This document shows, in pieces, positions 12,076-25,178 of a DNA stretch of 64,000 nucleotides. A program made the position numbers and the translations under genes. The DNA comes from Ziziphus jujuba (Eukaryota; Streptophyta; Magnoliopsida; Rosales; Rhamnaceae), in assembly GCF_031755915.1 (NCBI RefSeq), contig NC_083384.1:26268001-26332000 (forward strand), written 5' to 3'. The stretch's first letter is position 1. The number at the start of each line of letters is the position of its first letter. The notes below the pieces were generated by a model. The model was given only the letters and a program-made list of their open reading frames with translations, was not told the DNA's origin and made no database searches.

Positions 12076-12084
12076 ATATATAAG
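12076..12084 (-). promoter_or_regulatory. Putative TATA box of the ERF gene
   Basis: Read on the minus strand, CTTATATATCAC lies about 135 nt upstream of the start codon at 11941. It would give a leader of roughly 100 nt containing the CT tract. This placement argues against translation from 12163. Inferred from position and sequence only. Confidence 0.5.
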
Positions 12085-12163
12085 TGGCATGTGTTATTTG
12101 AATAGAAAGGTAAAAAGCGTGGGAATTTCGTGGGAAGTGATGTTCATACTCCATAGTATCCAC

Positions 12164-13879
12164 TTGGGTATGTACTGGCTTTTTAAATTTTAGGGTTTTT
12201 TTATTTTTTATTTTTTGGATATTATTATTGGTAAAATGATATATCAGAGAGATTGTATATTTGTTTTTAATTTACATAGTACCACGTTTTTTTTTTTCTT
12301 TTTTCCTTCCTTCTGTCCTTGATATCAATGAAAGATGTATATATGTATTAATGGTGATGTTGCGCACACGTATTGAGTACAAGCTTGCAATTAGCTGTTT
12401 TCTTATGCACCTTTTCGCTCCCATTTTTTTTTTTTTTTGTCACTTAGTTATTCTTTAGTTTTTTTCAAAGAACTATTTTGTTTGTTTGTTTTATTTGTTA
12501 TTAATCTTTGAAGCTTTTTGATGAAAATTAATCTTTAGAGCTTAGTAGAAAATGAACTTAGCTATGTATGTCAAGCTTTTAATATAGAATAATTTTATTT
12601 TTTCAATAATTTAAATAATATACAAGGGAGTGAGTTCTATTTCATATAAAAGTCAGATTATATTCTTCATCAAAAAATAAAATAAGAATATATATGATAC
12701 TTATTATTATATTATAAGGTCATGTACATGTGGAATGTCTTTTAATTAGTAATATAACTTCTCAAATAAAAGACTATTCAAAAAACAGGTACGATACAAC
12801 TACAAGTACTCCTGTTTATTTATTTATTTTCTTTCAAAAAGTTATGTGTGGTTGGGATATGCATTTGAGCATCATCATTCCTTATAAATGCATCTTTAAG
12901 TCTAGCATAAAAATTAGTGGCATGGGCATTTAATTTTTTTTTTTCAGAGAGCATGGGCTTTTAATTAACTATTTAATGAATTAATTAATTCTGGAAACCT
13001 AATTAATTAATACCAAATATATGCAGTTTTTTCATTTAAGGAAAATCTAATCATATTTTTCGAAGGGTTTAAATTAATTTAAAGTAAGTTTTTCTTGGAG
13101 CCTTTTCTACTAAGCACCCATTTTTCCTGCTGATTAAACCTCTAAAAAGGTACATATATTGAGTACTTAGCCACCATAACCACTGCATATAAATTCTAAG
13201 TCTGGTTGCGTTAGGAAGTGTGGAAGCGTTTGACTTTTGCCTTGATAATGTAATACTAAAATCTTTAATAGTTCAATTTGTTAATTAGGCTGAATCTATT
13301 TTTAAAAGCAAATTTAAAAGGTTGATTTGATATATCTTTAGCAAATTAACTATATTGATCTCTAAGTAGATTTCGACATGCTAATACATATGCAGAGTGA
13401 TTTTTTGGCTTGAGTTTTGTCTGTCTAATTACCTAATATTAGGTACATCTTATTCTGATAGCCCAACCAAGTCCACCAAAAATAGAATTATTACCAATTA
13501 AAAAATATGAGCATTACTGTATTGAAAACCTATACACCACATGTTTTCATTCTGCCTTACGCATTAATATTCTTTTTGCACCTGAAATTCTCTCTTGGGC
13601 TCCCCTCTTGCCATTTTGCTTACAAACATCAGAGGAAATTAAGAAATTCCAAACAAAACTAACAAGTTGTTTCTTCATTTATGGTTGTTAGGGTTTAAAA
13701 AGGAAAAACCATGTTTGTGTATATTATTGGTTGACATTATTTTGTGTTGACATTATTGTGCCACCAAGTTGTGTAGAGGTCCTTTGACCAAACGAGGCTA
13801 CATAAAAGTAAAAAGAAGCAAGCATGGTTCTGACCGCCCCCACGTTGGACTATGTCGTACATGGTCTTGGGATTTCTAT

Positions 13880-13919
<40 letters not shown>

Positions 13920-15890
13920 TATTTTTCAAACAAGTAGTCTATCCAATAATATGTTATTTACTAAGTGATCTGGTAAAATCAGATATTATATTTTATTAGT
14001 TTGTATTGAGTTTCATTTATTTTTTTTTTAAAATTTAATTATCTATATTTAATTTTTTAATCAATAATATATTATAATGCAACATTTTATCATATCATTT
14101 ACTAAATAAGTAAACAACTTAAAACCTGTAGCAATAGTCTCTTAGCTAAAACAAAAAAAGAAAAAAACAAAAAAAGAAAAAAAAAGAAAAAGAAAAATAG
14201 ACGACCAATCTTTCCTTTCATTGTATCCTAGCTAATCAAATTTGTACTTTTAATATGGTCGGCTTTATGTGAATTTTATGATTGTTTTTTGTCCACCCTT
14301 AGTGGTAGAGATTTAATAGTTCCGTTTTTTTGTTCGCGCAATAACTGTCCATGTTGAGTAACAATTACAACTACAAAATAAATTTTTAAATAAATAATGA
14401 ATGAATAATTTTGAGGTATATTACTCAATTAATTGGTAATTTTATGATGTATGTATAAATGAAATTAATACAGTAAAATGTTTTTATAATAATACTTTAT
14501 ATTAGAATAACCTGTGTCCAATCATAAAAAAATTATTTCTAATTTTGATAAATTATAAATAAGAATAAATTCTACATTGCAATAAGTTGTGATTTTTTTA
14601 AGTTTAGAAAACTTTACCTCCACATCATAATAATTATCTATATATTATAAAAAATATATGATACCTTATATTCAAAATTCAATCTAACATAAAATATTTA
14701 TGTAAAGTTATTTAGAGCAATAATTTATTTTTATAGCTATTAAAACATCTATAAACTTGCTGGTATATAATAATTTACTAATATAGACACTTTTTTGTTC
14801 AAGTTAAAATATTTTTAACTACAATTCCATTAAGTTTTACTGTAATTTATATTATTTAGAACCTTATCTCCTTTTTGTAAATTAGGTACAACACTATACT
14901 AAATGTATTTCGTTATTGGTTTGCGCAATTTAAGAATTTCTCAACATTAAAATATGCAAAATTATAAGTGGAGGTGATGATAACTAATATAATGACAGTT
15001 TTTATATCTAATATTATTGTCTATATATTTGGAGCTTTTGTATACAACATACTGGCAAAAGAGACATAAAATTTTATACATCTTAATTTATTTTGCTAAA
15101 AAATTATGAGTATAACCCAATTTATTATCGTGTTTTTTCCTTCAACCTTAATATGTAATTTGTTAGCTAGTCTTTATTTTAATTTCTCATTTTTTTAATA
15201 CCTAGACCTATTAGTTTTACCTATATAGGATTTTTATGTGTTAATTTCTAGATATACGTATGACATATATGTGCATAGGTATTATGAATAGTGCTCAAAT
15301 TGATACTGTGCCCTTCTTTAATTTTGTGGGTCGTGGCCATTGGTAGGTCACGCTAAGTGATTCTCCTGCAAGAAAAAAATGTCATGAAACTTTATCTTAT
15401 CTTTACATAAATTTAAGTTGAAAAAATTTAAAATATATACGTATAAATCTAAAATTCTAAATTCAGAATACTAATTGATGGCATACAATTTGAGTGATTA
15501 ATTAAATATTGAAAAAAAACTTACATAATTTATAATTGCCAAATATATAAAATAAATTGAAATTGCTTTTATCAAAAATCAAATTTTGAGTTCAAAAATC
15601 CATTTATAATTGTTCTCTAACGTTCAAGGAAGAACTAGTAAATATATGTATATATATATATGGATATAATATTGGTTATTTAGTTTTTTTTGAACATTAA
15701 TATTAGTTAGTTAGATATAAGGATGAATTTTATCCTGGACGTTTTACAAATATATAATAACAATAAAACAGTTAAGATTTCATATGATTTCTCATATTTG
15801 GATAAACATAAAATTGAAAGAAGATAAAACACAAATCCAATTAAAAAACCATAGCAGAGATTAAGTACAAATAGACTTTCTTAGTTCCTA
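12164..15890. other. Intergenic DNA between the ERF and STP genes
   Basis: It separates the divergently oriented ERF and STP genes, so both promoters lie here. No further gene is supported. A TA run sits at about 13887-13910 and A-rich runs near 14150-14200. The ERF promoter would be at the left edge and the STP promoter at the right. Confidence 0.6.
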
Positions 15891-15895
15891 ATCTC

Positions 15896-15902
15896 TATAA
15901 AT
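15896..15902 (+). promoter_or_regulatory. Putative TATA box of the STP gene
   Basis: TATAAAT lies 95 nt upstream of the start codon at 15991, within an otherwise pyrimidine-rich leader region. The spacing fits a plant core promoter. Confidence 0.5.
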
Positions 15903-15990
15903 CTAACAACTTTCCCCAAATAGCTCTTCATTTTCTTACTTCTTTCTTCATTAGTTTTCCATTCCTGTTCCACGTTAGAGTAGCAGGGAC

Positions 15991-16120
15991 ATGGCTGGAG
16001 GTGCTATAGCTACTCAAGGAGGGAAGCAGTACCCAGGAAAACTCACCGGTAGAGTTTTTCTAACTTGCGTTATTGCAGCTACAGGAGGTTTGATTTTTGG
16101 CTATGATCTTGGTATTTCAG
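15991..16120 (+). other. STP exon 1
   Basis: Codes residues 1-43 plus the first base of Gly44. It ends TTTCAG before the donor GTAAAT. It contains the first membrane segment with GYDLGISG, including the proton-coupling Asp. Confidence 0.93.
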
Positions 16121-16820
16121 GTAAATATGCTTTTTTTTCAATTATTTTACTGTATCTGTTTGGTCTATGTTTCTACTGGTTTTTTAATGTCTATCCAACA
16201 ATGATACTGAATTCAAATCTCTTATAATTTCATAGTTTTCATACGATTTTTTTTTTTTTTGGTGCACTTTGTTATATTAAAATGATTCATTTACTTTATT
16301 TGGAAATGTTCCTCAAATATAAAAGTGCTCTATTACATGTAAATTGTAATAAGATTAAAAATAATAATAATAAAGAAAAACCCACTATTCTATATGTTAT
16401 AGTAATTTTTTTTTCTTTTTTTGGAATATTGACAATTAATTTGGAAATTATTTTATTTTTAACATATACATATTGGAAATGTTTGTTTTACACACAGGTG
16501 GAGTTACATCCATGGATTCGTTCTTGAAGGAATTCTTTCCAGCAGTATACAAGAAGGAATCTTCAGTGAAACCCACAGACAATCAATACTGCAAATTCAA
16601 CAGCCAAACGTTAACACTTTTCACTTCATCCCTTTACCTAGCTGCACTCCTCTCTTCCATCATCGCAGCGCCGGTGACCAGATGGTTGGGTCGGAAAACT
16701 ACCATGCTTTGCGGTGGTCTTCTTTTCCTAGCTGGTGCAATTGTCAATGCCTTTGCTCAAAATGTTTACATGCTCATCGTCGGTCGCCTTTTTCTCGGCT
16801 TCGGTATAGGCTGCGCCAAT

Positions 16821-16857
<37 letters not shown>

Positions 16858-18430
16858 ATATATATATATATATAACCAAAAAATTATACTAATATTTCAA
16901 ATAATTTATATCAGTGTTATCAAAAGTTATAACTTTTGGATATTCCGACTTGATAATTATGTATTTATTTATTTATTTTTATGTAGTCGGTGCCAATCTA
17001 CGTGTCTGAGATGGCACCGTACAAGTACAGAGGTGCTTTAAATATGATGTTTCAATTTTCAATCACCATTGGAATTCTAGCGGCGAATCTGCTCAACTAT
17101 TTCTTTGCTCAAATAGAAGGAGGTTGGGGATGGAGATTGAGTTTAGGTGGAGCTGCTGTTCCCGCCATTATCATCTCCATCGGAGCTCTTTGCCTTCCCG
17201 AGACACCCAACTCGTTGATCGAAAGAAACAAGTACGAAGAAGCCAAGCAGCAACTCCTGAGGATCCGCGGAATTCCGAATGTCGACGATGAATTCAACGA
17301 TCTTATAGCTGCAAGTGAGGCATCCAATGAGGTTAAACATCCATGGGCCACTTTGTTGACGAGAAAATACAGACCTCAGCTCGTTTTCGCCGTCGGAATT
17401 CCGGCTTTCCAACAACTCACAGGCATGAATGTGATCACTTTCTATGCACCGGTGCTGTTCAAAACCATCGGTTTCGGAAGTAGTACCGCGTTGATGTCTG
17501 CTGTTATTAGTGGTACTGTAAATGCTGTCGCAACGCTTGTTTCCATTTTTACTGTTGATAAAGTTGGAAGAAGAACTCTCTTCCTAGAAGGAGGTGCCCA
17601 AATGTTCATCACCCAGGTAAAAATAATAATAATAATAATAATAATATTTTTGTAAATTTAAAACTTTTATTAATTTTGAAGTAATTCAAAAAATGAAATT
17701 TATAAAAAAATTCAAATAAGTTTTCAAGACTTTATTTTTTTTGGATGATTTGTTAAAGAAGATTTTATCATCAGGTTTTGAATTCTATCATCAATGGTCA
17801 TTAACAACTAAAATGATAAAAAAATTTCAAACATTATAATTAGTTATTTTATAATCTATAATTATTATTGAATTACAATGCCATTTTAATTCCAAAAATC
17901 TGAACAGATATATATCTATATATTGATATAAAAGAAAAAATCTTCGATGTTTCTCTTATTAATATATAATTTTTATTTTTTTTTAGGTTATTATTGGAAT
18001 AGGAATTGCAATTAAATTTGGATTGAGTGGAAACCCTGGAGAATTACCAAAATGGTATGCAAGTGCGTTGGTGATATTCATCTGTATATATGTTGCTGGA
18101 TTTGCATGGTCTTGGGGACCTCTGGGTTGGTTGGTTCCCAGTGAGATTTTCCCACTTGAAGTTCGATCTGCTGCTCAGAGTGTCAATGTTTCAGTGAATA
18201 TGATCTTCACCTTTGGCATTGCACAAGTATTCACAGCTTTGCTCTGCCATGTGAAGTTTGGTCTGTTCCTTATCTTTGCCTTCTGTCTGCTAGTGATGAG
18301 CTTTTTTATATACAAATTGTTGCCTGAGACCAAGGGAGTCCCCATTGAAGAGATGGGTGTTGTCTGGAGGAATCATCCTTATTGGAGAAAGTTTGTCAAA
18401 GAAGAAGAAGATAATAAGGTCTCTATTTAA
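15991..18430 (+). CDS. STP-type monosaccharide/H+ symporter (four exons)
   Basis: Exons are 15991-16120, 16498-16823, 16987-17616 and 17987-18430. All introns are GT-AG (phases 1, 0, 0) and the protein is 509 aa, typical for STPs. It is a predicted plasma-membrane importer of hexoses driven by protons. Major-facilitator signatures are present: RWLGRK (105-110), VGRLFLG, PETPNSL (223-229) and a C-terminal LPETKGVP. Residues known from the Arabidopsis STP10 structure are kept by motif: proton-coupling Asp39 and Arg140, lid cysteines Cys75 and Cys449, and sugar-contacting Gln175, Gln294, Gln295, Asn300 and Asn433. The N-terminus MAGGA is standard for the family, supporting the start. It also resembles HEX6-type carriers, so the exact paralogue is open. 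Intron 2 begins inside a CT microsatellite. Confidence 0.96.
16121..16497 (+). other. STP intron 1 (377 bp, phase 1)
   Basis: Donor GTAAAT, acceptor CACACAG. Joining exons 1 and 2 restores the family motif GGVTSM across the split glycine codon. Confidence 0.92.
16498..16823 (+). other. STP exon 2
   Basis: Codes the rest of Gly44 through Gln152: the extracellular lid with Cys75, then [16 protein letters not shown] and VGRLFLGFG, ending at ANQ. Confidence 0.92.
16824..16986 (+). other. STP intron 2, opening directly into CT and TA microsatellites
   Basis: The donor is CAG|GTCTCTCT. The GT is the first bases of a CT run (to about 16850), followed by a TA run (about 16855-16874). The acceptor is ATGTAG|TCG. 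Family alignment fixes this junction: ANQ must be followed by [11 protein letters not shown]. Confidence 0.9.
16987..17616 (+). other. STP exon 3
   Basis: Codes residues 153-362, the central part of the carrier, with FQQLTGMN (sugar-contact glutamines) and [10 protein letters not shown]. It ends ACCCAG before the donor GTAAAA. Confidence 0.92.
17617..17986 (+). other. STP intron 3 (370 bp, phase 0)
   Basis: Donor GTAAAA followed by a short AAT repeat; acceptor TTTTTTTTAG. Joining restores FITQ-VIIGIG in the reading frame. Confidence 0.9.
17987..18430 (+). other. STP exon 4
   Basis: Codes residues 363-509 with [25 protein letters not shown], lid Cys449 and [12 protein letters not shown], ending in a charged tail and TAA. 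Confidence 0.93.
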
Positions 18431-19107
18431 ATATTTAAACTGTTTGACAAATTTTGTAATATTTTAGCTTGACTTTGGTTCTTTTGTTTTTTTCTTTGCA
18501 AATTATTACCATTTTTGGTTAAAGTTGTTTGGCTCTTTTATTTATTTTTGGTAATGGTTATTTTAGTAAATTTTTATTTAAAAGCTCATAATTCAATTTT
18601 TTTCTTTTCTTTTCTTGTACAATAATTTCTAAATTAAAGGGGAGATGGATATGGGTTTGAGGGTGGGTCTTTGGGCATTACCACTGACCAAAGTCACTCA
18701 AGAAATCCTGAATCAGTTCAAATTACCAGATCAGATTGCATGAAATCAGCTATATTATCAGGTTAATGTAGTTTGGTTATTATTATTATTGTTTTCTATG
18801 GTGGTATAATAGGTTTCAAAAGTTGCCTAAAAAGGGGGGTTCCATGCCCAGTGTAAAGTGGCCTGAAAGTTAAACAATGTTGGGCTCCAATTGTATTTTG
18901 GGTAGGCCTTTTGGGTCCTACGTGAACCGTATAGGCCCAGTTTGTGATTTGCCCAAAACAAATTGAAATTATATACAAGTTCCTAAAGAGTTGAAACCTT
19001 TGAAAATTGTACTCATATGGGCTGCTCTTTATATATAACCCTCTTTTCTTACCCCATTGCCTCTTGCACAAATTTTCAAATATATCTTTCGTCATATTAC
19101 GATATAT

Positions 19108-19161
<54 letters not shown>

Positions 19162-21450
19162 TTTTTCTTTTCTTTTAACAACAGAAACATATAACTTTAA
19201 TTCATTCTTAAAATAATATAATTCATACATTATGCATTATTTAATAAATACTTTTAGATTTGATTATTTTATTGATTAACTATTTTTTATCAAATATAAT
19301 TATATTAAAACAATCTAATCAAATTTATGAATAAATCCTACACTACTTAAATAAGTTATATTTTTTTTATTTTTGCTATAAAAAATTCAGATTTTGTTTT
19401 AGTATAAAAATATGTTTAATTCTAATTAGTTGAACATATGTTCATATAGAACAATTTAACAAATGTTAAGTAAAGAAGGGTATTTTTGAAAATTTATGTA
19501 AATTGATCGTTTGAAAAGAGTGATCCGATTCCTTTTGCCTCTAGATAGAAAGTGACATTTGGCTTCAAAATTTTTGACAATTTCTTGGATTTTAGGAGCC
19601 AACGTTCTAAGAGTAATAAGACATTTAATTTTACTCATGATTGTTATGTCACGGAATTAAAATTTTTCATCCATGTCAAACATTTGGATGGACTTCTGAT
19701 CTTGATCATGACAATCTTTAATATTGTTGCTAACCATATCGACATCCTTGTTGATTGTTTACGGTACCTCTTTGCATGGAGATTTCCATATGAATTATTC
19801 TTGATTCCTTTTATTTGACAATGATGGGTCTTTAATATTCCTACAATCAATAGGACTCGAATCGAGTCCTTTGAAGAAACAAAAGCAAAACGTTCCATAA
19901 TTCAAATCCAATGAAAATATATCCCAAAAAAAAAATTATTTAGAAGTAAATTTGTTTTAATTACCTCGAAAATAAATTTGACAATCTGATATATGGAAAC
20001 GAAAAAAAAAAAAAAATTGTTTGATTACACTTTTAAAAAAATTTGGAAATATACGAAGATGTTAAAGTAGAAAAGCTTCCAATGTTTTCTGATCCAATTT
20101 TTTTCATTAACTTAGGACTGTTTGTGGACAAAAGACTTTGCAAAATTTTCCACAAAATTATCGGAGTACAGATTACGGTCTTTAGAATAATTAATATTTT
20201 TATATAAAACTATTTTATGTTCCCAGTCATATACGTTTTTGGTATGAAGAATTGTCTTCATGTCGGCTATGGTAGAGACCACTGCTCAAAAGTTTGACAA
20301 ATTAATTTGCAATATATGTCGATTTCTTAATGATCGACATGCAAAATTGACGGTTATAAGGCTAACTATTTGGATCCTCAAAATCTTTTGTGGGTCAAAC
20401 TAAAATGACATATAGTCTATTCTTACTTTTATAACGAGGAAGACTACATAATTAAGAATTTTCTAACCATAATGTTTAAATGATGACTAAGTAAGCGAAA
20501 TCGACAATATTTTGGAGTGAAAGCTTCTAGTTAATACTAAAAAATCTCGTTTTCACACTACTAATTCTTTTCATCTAGACTAATGTTCCGTACTTTACGC
20601 TGGAATATCCTAAACATGCATGTTTGATAATCGTGACCGAATTTGACAGTTTCGGTATTTTTTTTTTTTTTTTCTTTCTAGTTGAACAGCAAGAATTGTT
20701 TGAAGCAAAAATAGTAATACTACAAATACTAAAATATTTATCAAATTTATTTATCAAATGATACGTGTTAAAATTTGATGTACTTATATAATCTAAATGT
20801 GAATGAGTGAATTCTTAAATGGAAAAATAAATTAAAAAAATAAATCAATTAAATATTATCATATCATTTATTATATCATTTAATAAATAATTTTGATAAA
20901 TCTAATATTATTGATGTACTTAACACATAAATATATGCCCTTTATTTCTGTCCACAAGTAATATAATGCCATAGAGAAACAAAATAAACTGAACCAAAGG
21001 AAACAAAATAAAATTCTATTATTGGAAAAATGAGGATAGAAGATTTTCATGCATATTTAACAGTGTAAAGAGTGACTCTTTCAAATGTAGTGTGGATCCA
21101 TTGCTAGTTTCACGCTTTGGAGGCTGAGATAGTAATGAGATGATTAGAATTTGTGACACAACTAATGTGCATACAAGCCTTGTTTCAAGCCGTGACAGAA
21201 GTTGGCTAATTACAAGATGTGACATATTTCGTAGGATAATTAAAGTAGGGTTTGATGCTTATAGATTTCCATTTAGCATGTGGAAAAGATAAGGTTCTAT
21301 TCCTAGAATTGGATCACCAATGCATGTTTTGAGATAAACGTCACGAAAATTTTAAGGCATGAGTTTGGGAAATCAATCTTGATCACAGAAACTGAATAAT
21401 ATTATTGTATAAGTTATCTTTATCCCCTATTTTGAAGTTTTTGGTGTTCT

Positions 21451-21496
<46 letters not shown>

Positions 21497-24099
21497 AATT
21501 ACTTGCATCTAAAGAGTTTTAACAGTTCAAGTGTTGAGACTAAATTTCAAGACTCTTTCCTCATACTGGAAATTTGTGCCAAAATGGTAAAACCAAGAGA
21601 ATGAAAAAGCAAGAGGATATATAGAGCTCTTCAACAACATATAACTCCGCACAAGATTCAAAGAGAAGTATTCTCTTAAGACTAATATTCATTCTAAACA
21701 TACAATAAAAGTCAAAACACATATACATGGCAGTTTTGATATATATGGTTAAGACTATCATGTAACTTATGAAATGAGATTTATCATGTCGAATGATCTT
21801 TTTCTCATTTAAGCTCTATTTAATCTTTAAAAATCTAGTGACATATGACATTTTACATATATATAGTCATTGATTCATTCTTCATATATTTCCCCTTTCT
21901 TTCATTTAACTCTTTCTTAATCTAGTGATATTTGGCAATTAACAAATAAAAAATCAAGAATCATCCTTTAGTTATCTATTTTTTTTTTTTTATGGCAACT
22001 TATATATCAATGTGTCAAAAAGAATTAAAAATTATAGTGAAAAACAATACTAGTTGACTTGAATCATTTAAGATTAAAAAATACATAATCTTAAAAGTAT
22101 TAAAACAAATAATCGTACATTATATTAAAAGTGCATATGGCCGAGACTTAGCTTAGTTTGGTATTGTTATAGCTTATAAAAATATAAACTTTAGCTGTAC
22201 TTAGAAAGAATCAGCTGCAAAAACAATCAATTATATGTTTGATAAATGGTTATTTCAAAATTGCTATATGATTCAAAATCAGTATTTAAGTATTTGGTAA
22301 ATAAAATTGTTTAATTAATGCTATAATATAAAATGATTAAAAATACATTAGTTATCATCTTTTTACTTGTAGTATTATATTTTTATTATTATACTAACAT
22401 ATATTACTAAATATTTGATACATTTTTTTCATTGCAACTTGAGTAAACATTGATTTGAAAAAAAAAAAAGAACTATAGTATATTTAAAAAATGAAAAATA
22501 TAAAATGTTGATTATAACATTGTTCAATAGAATATTAATAGAGTTAGGACAAAAAAGATATTAGTTTTTTAATAAGTCATAAAAATTGATATTTTAATTA
22601 TGGATATTTAGACAATTTAAAATTATAATCTCAAAAACTAGTTTTTTGCTGCTTCTTAAAAACAACTGCTATAAAATATAATTCTTGTAAAATTACAATT
22701 TCCGAATTTTACAAAACATTTAAAGTAGTTTTGATAACTAGTTTGGAGCTTCAAAACCAATCAATCCCGAATGGAGCCTACCAAATGTCCATTTTGAAAA
22801 ATTATAGTGTCTGTTTATCTATTTTCCTTATAGCGTAATATTTCTATTTACTGTTTTTGAACTTGTGAATATATATCTCATTTTGAAGCTTAGGTTTATT
22901 TATACAATCTTTCTTTTGTAGAAAAGGTTTATTTATATAATATTAAACGCTAAGGTTAAGGTTGTGAATATTTATTTCATTTTGAATATATTTAATGAAC
23001 AATAAGTGCTTTTTTTCCTGTTGTTTTTATATTTATTAGGCACATTTATTACAAAGTAACCTATATATAAAAGTTTTGTAAACTAAAATAAAAGAGAAAA
23101 AATCTTTCATCATAGAATTGATTGAGACACACATGTCTAAAAATTTAAAGCATCTTAAATGATTTTATCTATTAGAGTTTATGTGGTATGAGAATTAGAA
23201 CATATTGATGTAGCATAATATCTATTTAATAGATAATGTCTGTTAAAATTACTTTTCCATGTATCCTGTTTAAAGTAAAATTTTACTAATGAGGCATAAT
23301 ATTTTAAGTGGTTTGTTATTTATTTTATTTTATTGTTTTTATTGCTTATTTTCTGGAATTTTTAGAGGAAGGGAGAAAGTTGAAAAAAGCTATCTAGCCC
23401 ACCCCACCCTTCCAGATTCCCCAAAAAAAGAAAAACAACCACTGTATTTCAGCAAATAATAATAACAAAAAAAAAAAAGAAAAAAGAAAAAAAAGAAAAG
23501 CTCCCCATTGAGAAAAATAAATAAATAAATAAAATCGCTTTCATATGTAAAAATGCCTCAATACCTAACAGAGTTTTTTTTATTTTTTTATTTTATTTTT
23601 TTTCCTTCTTCTTCATTTGTGATAGGTATGATTCATAAGTGATGGATTAGAATGTGATGATGATATTTGTTTGTGATGGGTACACCACTAGAACAGTAGA
23701 TGTTGTTTAATAAAGGGAAAAAATAAAAATAAAGAGAAAAAATATGAAATTTGAGTAGAATAGAAAATAAGAAATTTGAAAAGATGAAGAAATATTGGAA
23801 GGCCAAAAAATAAATAGGAAAAAAATTAATTAAAATAAAAAAATTACTGACTCAACATATTTAATAGACTTTTTTTTTTTTTTTCTGCCATGTTAGTTTA
23901 ATAAAGCTTCTTCACAATACCATTAAAGAGAGTTTTTACTAAACACTATCTATTTTATTTGATGTGGTAAATTTTTCTAGCAATAGACAAAACAATGGAT
24001 TGGCTATTGGAAACGCTTTTAGGTAGAGAAAAAGAAATTTTAGCCAACTTAATTAAGTTCAATAATTAACCACTAATAATAATTAATGGATAATACTTG
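18431..24099. other. Intergenic DNA with simple repeats
   Basis: No gene is supported. It holds a TA run (about 19112-19156), a CT run (about 21455-21493), a bulged inverted repeat (20304-20323 against 20333-20348) and many poly-A/T runs. Short frames at 18796-19230 and 19007-19216 are translated TA repeat. A stretch at about 22150-22795 has weakly inverted ends and may be an old hAT-like non-autonomous element. Confidence 0.55.
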
Positions 24100-24297
24100 A
24101 ATATTGCTCTTTGTTACCATTAGTAATGATCACCAGTTTATGTGATAAATTTTAATTTGGACATTTAATTTTATTATAATATATATTATTTTTTACTAAA
24201 ATCATAAAAGTGAATAATTTAATGATAACTACTTAAATTTTATTTGATATATGTAAATTTTACAAGTGATTGTTCACCAATGGTAACAAATAATATT
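24100..24297. mobile_element. Candidate MITE (198 bp)
   Basis: The left end (24100-24133) and the reverse complement of the right end (about 24266-24297) share AATATT, TTTGTTACCATT and a terminal ATCAC-like stretch, forming imperfect terminal inverted repeats of about 32 bp. The interior is A+T-rich and non-coding. No clear target-site duplication was found, so the superfamily is undetermined. Confidence 0.6.
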
Positions 24298-24307
24298 TTT
24301 ATAATAT

Positions 24308-24590
24308 TTGTCTCCATACCAGTGTGGAGGCATTCCTCCTCATATGTGGCATTTTCTAAGTGATCATATGGTTGCTATATTAGAGATGGTAATCAATAAA
24401 TTTTTTTCATTAATGCTATGGGATCCATATTTATTAATTTTTTATTTAACAATTAATTTTAAGTATTATCTAATTGATAATATTATGAGAGTTTATGTTT
24501 TAGAGTCATGTTATGGTAGCCTTAGCAAGATCTTCATCATTTCAAGATTTTCTTTTTCTTCTATTTTTACTCATACCCATGGTTGAAGAT
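24308..24590 (+). repeat. Dispersed repeat copy, related in inverted orientation to 26234-26600
   Basis: This region and the reverse complement of 26234-26600 share ordered segments (a GGGATCCATAT/GGAACCCATAT block, TTTAAGTATTA/TATAAGTATTA, and a TTTTAGAG then TATGTTAGCCT-like stretch). Translations show the same relation (KYYLI). The similarity is nucleotide-level repeat homology, not evidence of a protein gene. Confidence 0.45.
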
Positions 24591-25178
24591 CACATGGCTA
24601 TATTCAAACCAGAATTTGATCTGGAGAGATGAAAAACAAAATGATTTTGATTAAATGTATGTATTTTCATATTTAGAGAACCCACTTTTGGCTTGGATGT
24701 TAAGATTGGGGTTTTGTTTTGCTTTGATCATCTAGTTCTTCCACAATCAATTAAAAAATAATTTCGTTAGAGAATTTAACAATGGCAAAAGATACCATCC
24801 CCTTTTTTTAACTAAAAAATTGAATTTTCAATGCTTTAATATTGTGGTTTGGTAGTTCAGATCTTCATATTCGATTATTAATTAAAGGAAATTCAACCAT
24901 GCATATTGTTGATGCCAAAATTTTGCCCCACGCTTAAGTTAATATTTGTGTTTAAAATTGAGTCTAAAAGAAAGTTGGGAGTATATTTTTCATCATCCTT
25001 ATATCATTGTATTTTAGCATATCTGTTTAAAGAGAGTGTTGGCCCTTGAAAATAACGGTACCACAGATTATATCTTAATCATATTATAATTTATTCTTAA
25101 AGAGCCTCTCTAATAATTCTATGAATTGTTTTCTATATAGCACATAGTTTGAAAATATTTCAAGTCTATGAAGTATAA

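Noticed and set aside
11942..12163. Longer in-frame N-terminus for the ERF protein starting at 12163
   Set aside because: The extra 74 residues include translated CT repeat (SLSLSLSLS) and hydrophobic residues unlike the family, and the region lies across the putative TATA box.
18796..19230. 144-codon minus-strand frame
   Set aside because: It contains a long YIYIYI stretch coded by TA repeat and has no domain.
21182..21202. TGACAGAAG string resembling miR156
   Set aside because: The match ends after nine bases and no hairpin partner is visible.
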